From NCBI GenBank assembly GCA_937863685.1, contig CALMGM010000010.1:148158-212157 (forward strand): DNA of 64,000 bases. The letters run 5' to 3'. The DNA comes from an uncultured bacterium (GTDB lineage: Bacteria; Edwardsbacteria; AC1; EtOH8). The notes under the pieces are model-generated. The model was not told where the DNA came from, did not search any database, and saw nothing but the letters and a program-made list of their open reading frames with translations. Below, in pieces: positions 60,135 to 64,000 of the stretch (position 1 is its first letter; every line of letters starts with the position of its first letter). The position numbers and the translations under genes were made by a program.

Positions 60135-61355
60135 ATGCTTAACAAATTATTCGGCTTCTATTCGTTATTCACTAAAAAGGAAAGACTGATATTCTGGTTG
60201 ATCCTGCTGTCCTGCATTTTCGACGGAATGACCCAGGGAGTGATACTGCTGCAGGAGACCATAGCCCAGAAGGCCCTGGCCGCCAGCGATCTCCAGATAT
60301 CAGTGATCGGACTGCTGGCCAACGCCACCATGCTGCTGTCGCTGGTGGTCAGTTTCTTCTTCAGCAACCGCAGCAAAAAATGGATACTGATCCCCGGGCT
60401 GGTGCTGGGCCGGCTGATCTTCCTGCTGGCCTTTCTGCTGGAGGGAGCCAATCTTTTCCTGTTGTTCATGTTCTTCTACTATTCGCTGTACGCCGTCCAA
60501 GGGCCGATAATAAATTCATTTTACCAGAAACACATCGCCCAGAAGAAGGGCCAGGTATTTGGCCTCACCCGGATGGTGCTGATGATCTTCTCCATGGCCA
60601 CTTCATTGATAGTGGGACGCCTGCTGGATCTTTCCCCGCAGCTTTACAAGCCCATCCTGATGAGTATCGCCGTCACCGGGGGAATAACTTACCTGCTGTT
60701 CATCATCATTGATTCCCGGATCTCCTACCGCCAGGAATCAAGATACCGGATGAGGCGCACCGCCAGAGACCTGAAGCTGATGTTCCGGCGCACCGATTTT
60801 TTGATGTTCGAGCTGACATTCATGACCTACGGGATGGCATTCATGGTGATGGTCCCGGCAGTACCGCTGTTCCTCCTGAACCAGCTGAAGTTCAGCTATT
60901 TCCAGATGGCCCAGGCCAAAGGGGTCTTCGCGCAGATATTCATGATAGCCCTGATACCCCTGGCTGGAATGATATTCGATCGGATCAATCTATGGAAGAT
61001 AGCCGCCATATCCTATGCCATCATGGTGGGATATCCTTTGCTGATGTTCCTGGCCAGTCTGTATAACAGCCGGACACTGGCTTATTCCAGCTTATGTTTT
61101 TTTTCGCTGGGCCTGACCGGCATCGTAGTGCTGTGGAACTTGGGCTCGCTGCATTTTGCCGGGGAACGGGACTCCCTGGTCTACCAGGGTCTGCATGTGA
61201 CCCTGACCGGTGTCCGGGGATTCTTGGGTCCGCTGTTGGGATACTACCTTCTTTCCCGGGTGGGTTATCAGGCCGATTTCATTTTGGCCATGGTCCTGTT
61301 TGCCGGGGCCTCGGGAATGAGCTGGTATTTTAAACGGAAATACAGTCAAACTTAA
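60135..61355 (+). CDS. Major facilitator superfamily transporter
   Basis: A 406-residue protein with about 12 predicted helices, such as LIFWLILLSCIFDGMTQGVI, NATMLLSLVVSFFFSNR, PGLVLGRLIFLLAFLLEGAN and GVRGFLGPLLGYYLLSRVGY. The MFS cytoplasmic loop residues between helices are weakly kept (SFFFSNRSKKWILIPGLVLG). Substrate unknown. ATG 60135 follows a 21-base gap and weak SD. Confidence 0.78.
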   Translation: MLNKLFGFYSLFTKKERLIFWLILLSCIFDGMTQGVILLQETIAQKALAASDLQISVIGLLANATMLLSLVVSFFFSNRSKKWILIPGLVLGRLIFLLAFLLEGANLFLLFMFFYYSLYAVQGPIINSFYQKHIAQKKGQVFGLTRMVLMIFSMATSLIVGRLLDLSPQLYKPILMSIAVTGGITYLLFIIIDSRISYRQESRYRMRRTARDLKLMFRRTDFLMFELTFMTYGMAFMVMVPAVPLFLLNQLKFSYFQMAQAKGVFAQIFMIALIPLAGMIFDRINLWKIAAISYAIMVGYPLLMFLASLYNSRTLAYSSLCFFSLGLTGIVVLWNLGSLHFAGERDSLVYQGLHVTLTGVRGFLGPLLGYYLLSRVGYQADFILAMVLFAGASGMSWYFKRKYSQT

Positions 61356-61362
61356 TTTATCC

Positions 61363-63168
61363 ATGAGAAAGATTGATCTCAAGCAAAATCTGCGTAAAAT
61401 GGCTCAAAGCCCGTTCCTGTGGATCATTCTGGCCGGAACTGTGGTGTATTTCCGGACGCTGTTCTACGGTTATACCTTTGACGACGGTCAATTGATCGTG
61501 AACAACCGCTACTACTTAAGCGACTGGCATAATATCTTCACTGCCTTTACCAGAAATCCCTACTGGAACACCAATCTTTCATACTATCGCCCAGTGCTGA
61601 CCCTGTCATTTATGCTGGATTTCAGGTGGGGGGGGATAACCCCGTTCTTTTACCATCTCTCGAACATAGTTTTCCACCTGATGGGCAGCTGCCTGCTGTA
61701 TATTTTGCTGCTGAAGCTGGAACTCGGCAAAAAGGCCTCGGCCTGCTGGGCCGTGATCTTTACCGTCCACCCGGTGTTTTCCCAGGCAGTGGCCTGGATC
61801 CCGGGCCGGAATGACAGCCTGCTGACGCTGTTCTCCCTGGCCTCGTTCATAATGCAGATCGAATATTCCCACCAGGGCAAAGCGAGATATTTTTTTTGGC
61901 AGGTATTTTTTCTGGCCCTGGCCATGCTGACCAAGGAAACGGCCGTACTGCTGCCGGTTTTGCTGTTGTTCCATTGGTTGATCATCGCCCGGCAGAAGGT
62001 ATTGGCCCGGTGCTCCCTGGCCCTGCTAGGGGCTTGGGGCTTACTGTTGACGGTATATTTGTCCGTCAGATGGATAATATTCGATTTGCAAAAAATTCGA
62101 TTATACAGTTTTCATGACAGTTTTACAGGCTTGATGAGCTATTTTGGAAAAGTACTGCTGCCGGTAAACCTTTCGGTACTGCCGATCAATATAAACATCA
62201 ATATCTATTACGGGCTGGCGGTGACCCTGGTGGTCATTATCATGGTGACAGCGGGGGGGATAAAAAATCGATGCCTTTTCTGGTTCGGCTTGATCTGGAT
62301 GATCCTCTTTCTGTTACCCACTTTTATTGATATCACCGACTTTCCTCATTTTCTAGAACACCGATTATACCTTCCGGCAGTTGGCATTCCTCTGTTTGCC
62401 AGCCAGATAAAACTACCAGGGGCGGGGAACTATTTAAGACCCAGGGTAAAGGTGATGATCTGTTGGTTGATGATTTTGGTATTTGGCACCATCAATTTTC
62501 GGCACCAGCAGGTATTTGCTGACTCTCGAAACTTTTGGGAAAACGCCGTGGAGACCTCGCCGGACAGCTATTTTGTCCATTATATGCTGGGACTGGTGCA
62601 TTATAACCAGAATGACCTTAACTTGGCTGAAGTAGAATTTAACCGGGTCCTCCAGATAAAATCGAATTCAAAGTGGACCTATGACAATCTGGCCAAGATT
62701 CACGAAAGAAGGGGGCAGATCTCCGCGGCTGACGAGGACTACCGGCAGGCCATTTCCCTTTTTCCGAGTGATCCGGTGATGCATAATAATTACGGCACTT
62801 TTATGCTTGACCAGAAACAATGGAGCCGGGCCGAAAGTGAGTTCTTCAAAGCCAGGTCTCTGATCGACCAAAAGACCAAGCCCCAGGATGTAGCATCTAT
62901 ATATTATAATCTGGCCTTGATGGATATCATGAATTCCCGCTTGGAAAAAGCCCGGGAAAACCTGGAGGCCTCGATAACCCAGTCCCAGTACGACTATAAA
63001 ACACTGGAGCTGCTGGCCAATATTTACTACCGGCTGGGAGAGCCCTATAAAGCCGGGGAATATTATTTAAAGGCGGTAAGGCATGGCTTGCCACCCAACC
63101 AGGAGGTGTTGGATATCCTCCGGCCCTATCTGCCCAACAGCAATATCAGAAAACATGAGCGGCCATAA
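61363..63168 (+). CDS. TMTC/PMT-like membrane protein with TPR domain
   Basis: A 601-residue protein. Residues about 15-395 contain roughly 9-10 membrane helices with an early extracytoplasmic loop and motifs of TMTC/dolichol-mannosyltransferase type (YGYTFDDGQLIVNN, YYRPVLTLSFMLDF, HLSNIVFHLMGSCLLYILLL, VHPVFSQAVAWIPGRNDSLL, LTKETAVLLPVLLLFHWLII). Residues about 410-590 are TPR repeats (SYFVHYMLGLVHYNQNDLNL, AKIHERRGQISAADEDYRQA, ELLANIYYRLGEPYKAGEYY). TMTC proteins in eukaryotes attach mannose to proteins. Start overlaps nothing; stop overlaps coaE by 14 bases. Confidence 0.72.
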   Translation: MRKIDLKQNLRKMAQSPFLWIILAGTVVYFRTLFYGYTFDDGQLIVNNRYYLSDWHNIFTAFTRNPYWNTNLSYYRPVLTLSFMLDFRWGGITPFFYHLSNIVFHLMGSCLLYILLLKLELGKKASACWAVIFTVHPVFSQAVAWIPGRNDSLLTLFSLASFIMQIEYSHQGKARYFFWQVFFLALAMLTKETAVLLPVLLLFHWLIIARQKVLARCSLALLGAWGLLLTVYLSVRWIIFDLQKIRLYSFHDSFTGLMSYFGKVLLPVNLSVLPINININIYYGLAVTLVVIIMVTAGGIKNRCLFWFGLIWMILFLLPTFIDITDFPHFLEHRLYLPAVGIPLFASQIKLPGAGNYLRPRVKVMICWLMILVFGTINFRHQQVFADSRNFWENAVETSPDSYFVHYMLGLVHYNQNDLNLAEVEFNRVLQIKSNSKWTYDNLAKIHERRGQISAADEDYRQAISLFPSDPVMHNNYGTFMLDQKQWSRAESEFFKARSLIDQKTKPQDVASIYYNLALMDIMNSRLEKARENLEASITQSQYDYKTLELLANIYYRLGEPYKAGEYYLKAVRHGLPPNQEVLDILRPYLPNSNIRKHERP

Positions 63169-63781
63169 ATATAAAAACAAGCTGATCGGACTGACCGGAG
63201 GAGCCGGATCGGGGAAAAGCACCGTGGCCAAGGTCTTCCAAAGACACGGGGCCTGCGTCATTGATGCCGATAGTTTGGGGCACGGACTGCTGAAAGGAAA
63301 ATCGTCCTGCTTTGCCAAGGTTATTAAAACTTTCGGGCCCGATATTTTGTCCGCTAAAAAGACCATAGATCGCGATCGGCTGGGGGACCTGGTATTCTCC
63401 GATCCCGCAAAAATGCGCCGGCTCAATCGTATCGTGCATCCAGTGCTGCTGGAGGAGATCAGAAAGCGCATCAAGACATGCCGGGTAAAATATCCCGGCC
63501 GCCCCGTCGTGATAGATGCCGCGTTAATCATGCAGTGGGGCCTGGATAAAAAACTCGACTTATTGGTAATGGTGGACTCACACAAAAAACTGCGGTTGTC
63601 AAGGATGCAAGCCCGGGGAATATCAAGAAATAAAGCCCTGAGAATAATGACCTCCCAGATGCCGGTACGGAGGATCAGGGAAAAGGCCGGGCTGATCATC
63701 AGCAATAACGGCACTATCGGGCAACTGAAAAAAAGTGCCGCCCGGGCCTGCAAAGATATCCTTAGGCAAAATATCCGATAG
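63155..63781 (+). CDS. coaE: Dephospho-CoA kinase
   Basis: A 208-residue kinase with P-loop GLTGGAGSGKSTVAKVF near 11-27, DADSLGHGLL near 39-48 and RDRLGDLVFSDPAKMRRLNR with IVHP near 77-98 (the lid and nucleotide site); IDAALIMQWGLDKK near 123-136. It phosphorylates dephospho-CoA at the 3' position of ribose, the last step in CoA synthesis. Start at 63155 lies inside the preceding gene; an upstream frame start gives an unconserved extension. Confidence 0.9.
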   Translation: MSGHKYKNKLIGLTGGAGSGKSTVAKVFQRHGACVIDADSLGHGLLKGKSSCFAKVIKTFGPDILSAKKTIDRDRLGDLVFSDPAKMRRLNRIVHPVLLEEIRKRIKTCRVKYPGRPVVIDAALIMQWGLDKKLDLLVMVDSHKKLRLSRMQARGISRNKALRIMTSQMPVRRIREKAGLIISNNGTIGQLKKSAARACKDILRQNIR

Positions 63782-63796
63782 GTCATAAAAAAAGGA

Positions 63797-63826
63797 TTGA
63801 ATTGCCGGGTCATTTTATCATACAAT
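63797..63826 (+). promoter_or_regulatory. Candidate promoter
   Basis: TTGAAT at 63797-63802 and TACAAT at 63821-63826, spacer 18. A GCCGGG/CCCGGC inverted repeat (63804-63809 with 63835-63840) overlaps it. It could drive the partial gene at 63866. Confidence 0.45.
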
Positions 63827-63865
63827 ATGGATGGCCCGGCAACCGGCAAAGCAAAGGATGGCATT

Positions 63866-64000
63866 ATGAACAGAACAGACTGGCTAAAAAGGCTGAATCC
63901 TATATTGTTCCTGACCTTGGTCGCCCAGGCAATTACCGGGGCGGGATACTTTTGGCTCGGCGGCGAGATCTTGGAGGAGATCCACCTATTCGGAGGGTTT
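63866..64000 (+). CDS. Partial membrane protein gene (runs off the end)
   Basis: ATG at 63866 with AAAGGA site (63853-63858). The visible 45 residues, MNRTDWLKRLNPILFLTLVA then QAITGAGYFWLGGEILEEIH, show one hydrophobic helix (about 11-30) and a histidine in IHLFGGF. This resembles DUF4405-like or cytochrome-b-type small membrane proteins, but is too short to call. Continues beyond the window. Confidence 0.6.
   Translation, partial: MNRTDWLKRLNPILFLTLVAQAITGAGYFWLGGEILEEIHLFGGF

Noticed and set aside
1-64000. CRISPR arrays, rRNA or tRNA genes, integrases, transposases
   Set aside because: None seen; no regular repeat-spacer pattern, rRNA core or transposase motif was found.

Overview
The window is about 64 kb of chromosome from an uncultivated, probably anaerobic, Gram-negative (diderm) bacterium. 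The diderm cell plan is read from an LpxH-type lipid A enzyme, a LolC/E-type permease, an OmpA-family protein, many lipobox lipoproteins, MurI and an Amidase_3 enzyme. Rubredoxin, a ferredoxin-type 2-oxoacid oxidoreductase and a ferredoxin:thioredoxin reductase suggest anaerobic metabolism. LVIVD propellers, PEGA and DOMON proteins and a FlgD-like C-terminal sorting domain are typical of FCB-group candidate phyla (Edwardsbacteria, TA06 or WOR-3-like). No rRNA or universal marker set is present, so this placement is an inference. Almost all genes are on the plus strand, often with ATGA overlaps; only lpxH is on the minus strand.

Layout. 1-3.1 kb: lpxH, two lipoproteins and a rubredoxin. 3.2-6.8 kb: a GAF/HD-GYP phosphodiesterase, an AT-rich inserted ankyrin-FGE gene, a truncated second HD-GYP copy and a metallo-beta-lactamase-fold hydrolase. 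6.9-17.1 kb: a redox block with KorA and KorB separated by a 1018-residue LVIVD-repeat secreted protein, paired STAS-like and DOMON paralogs, a flavin reductase, a glutaredoxin and an FTR-rubredoxin fusion. 17.2-22.5 kb: a glycan-type cluster (FemAB-like, glycosyltransferase, epimerase, DegT aminotransferase, Rossmann protein of unknown role). 22.5-30.6 kb: cell wall and RNA genes (amidase, murI, rph with an internal deletion, RluD-type synthase) plus a chemoreceptor-like/solute-binding fusion. 30.6-37.0 kb: OmpA-type protein and sugar-nucleotide genes. 37-43.9 kb: lysS, lolC/E, HEAT protein, typA, CDF transporter. 43.9-56.3 kb: a region resembling an intrinsic resistance cluster, with rsgA, two halves of an ABC exporter, five GNAT acetyltransferases, two nucleotidyltransferases (one frameshifted) and an ABC-F protein. 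56.3-64 kb: a structured RNA leader with an RNHCP gene, then polA, an MFS transporter, a TMTC-like membrane/TPR protein, coaE and a partial membrane gene.

The most striking material is non-coding. At 43895-44120 there is a consensus promoter with a palindrome in its spacer, a structured leader of about 190 nt and an intrinsic terminator whose 5' arm can pair instead with an upstream segment; a second terminator follows. At 56317-56651 a roughly 330-nt, heavily paired leader ends in a hairpin that hides the Shine-Dalgarno sequence of an RNHCP gene, like a translational riboswitch. At 53275-53366 a five-codon leader ORF and two mutually exclusive stems precede the ABC-F gene. All of these are inferences from hand-found base pairing and no homology search was possible.
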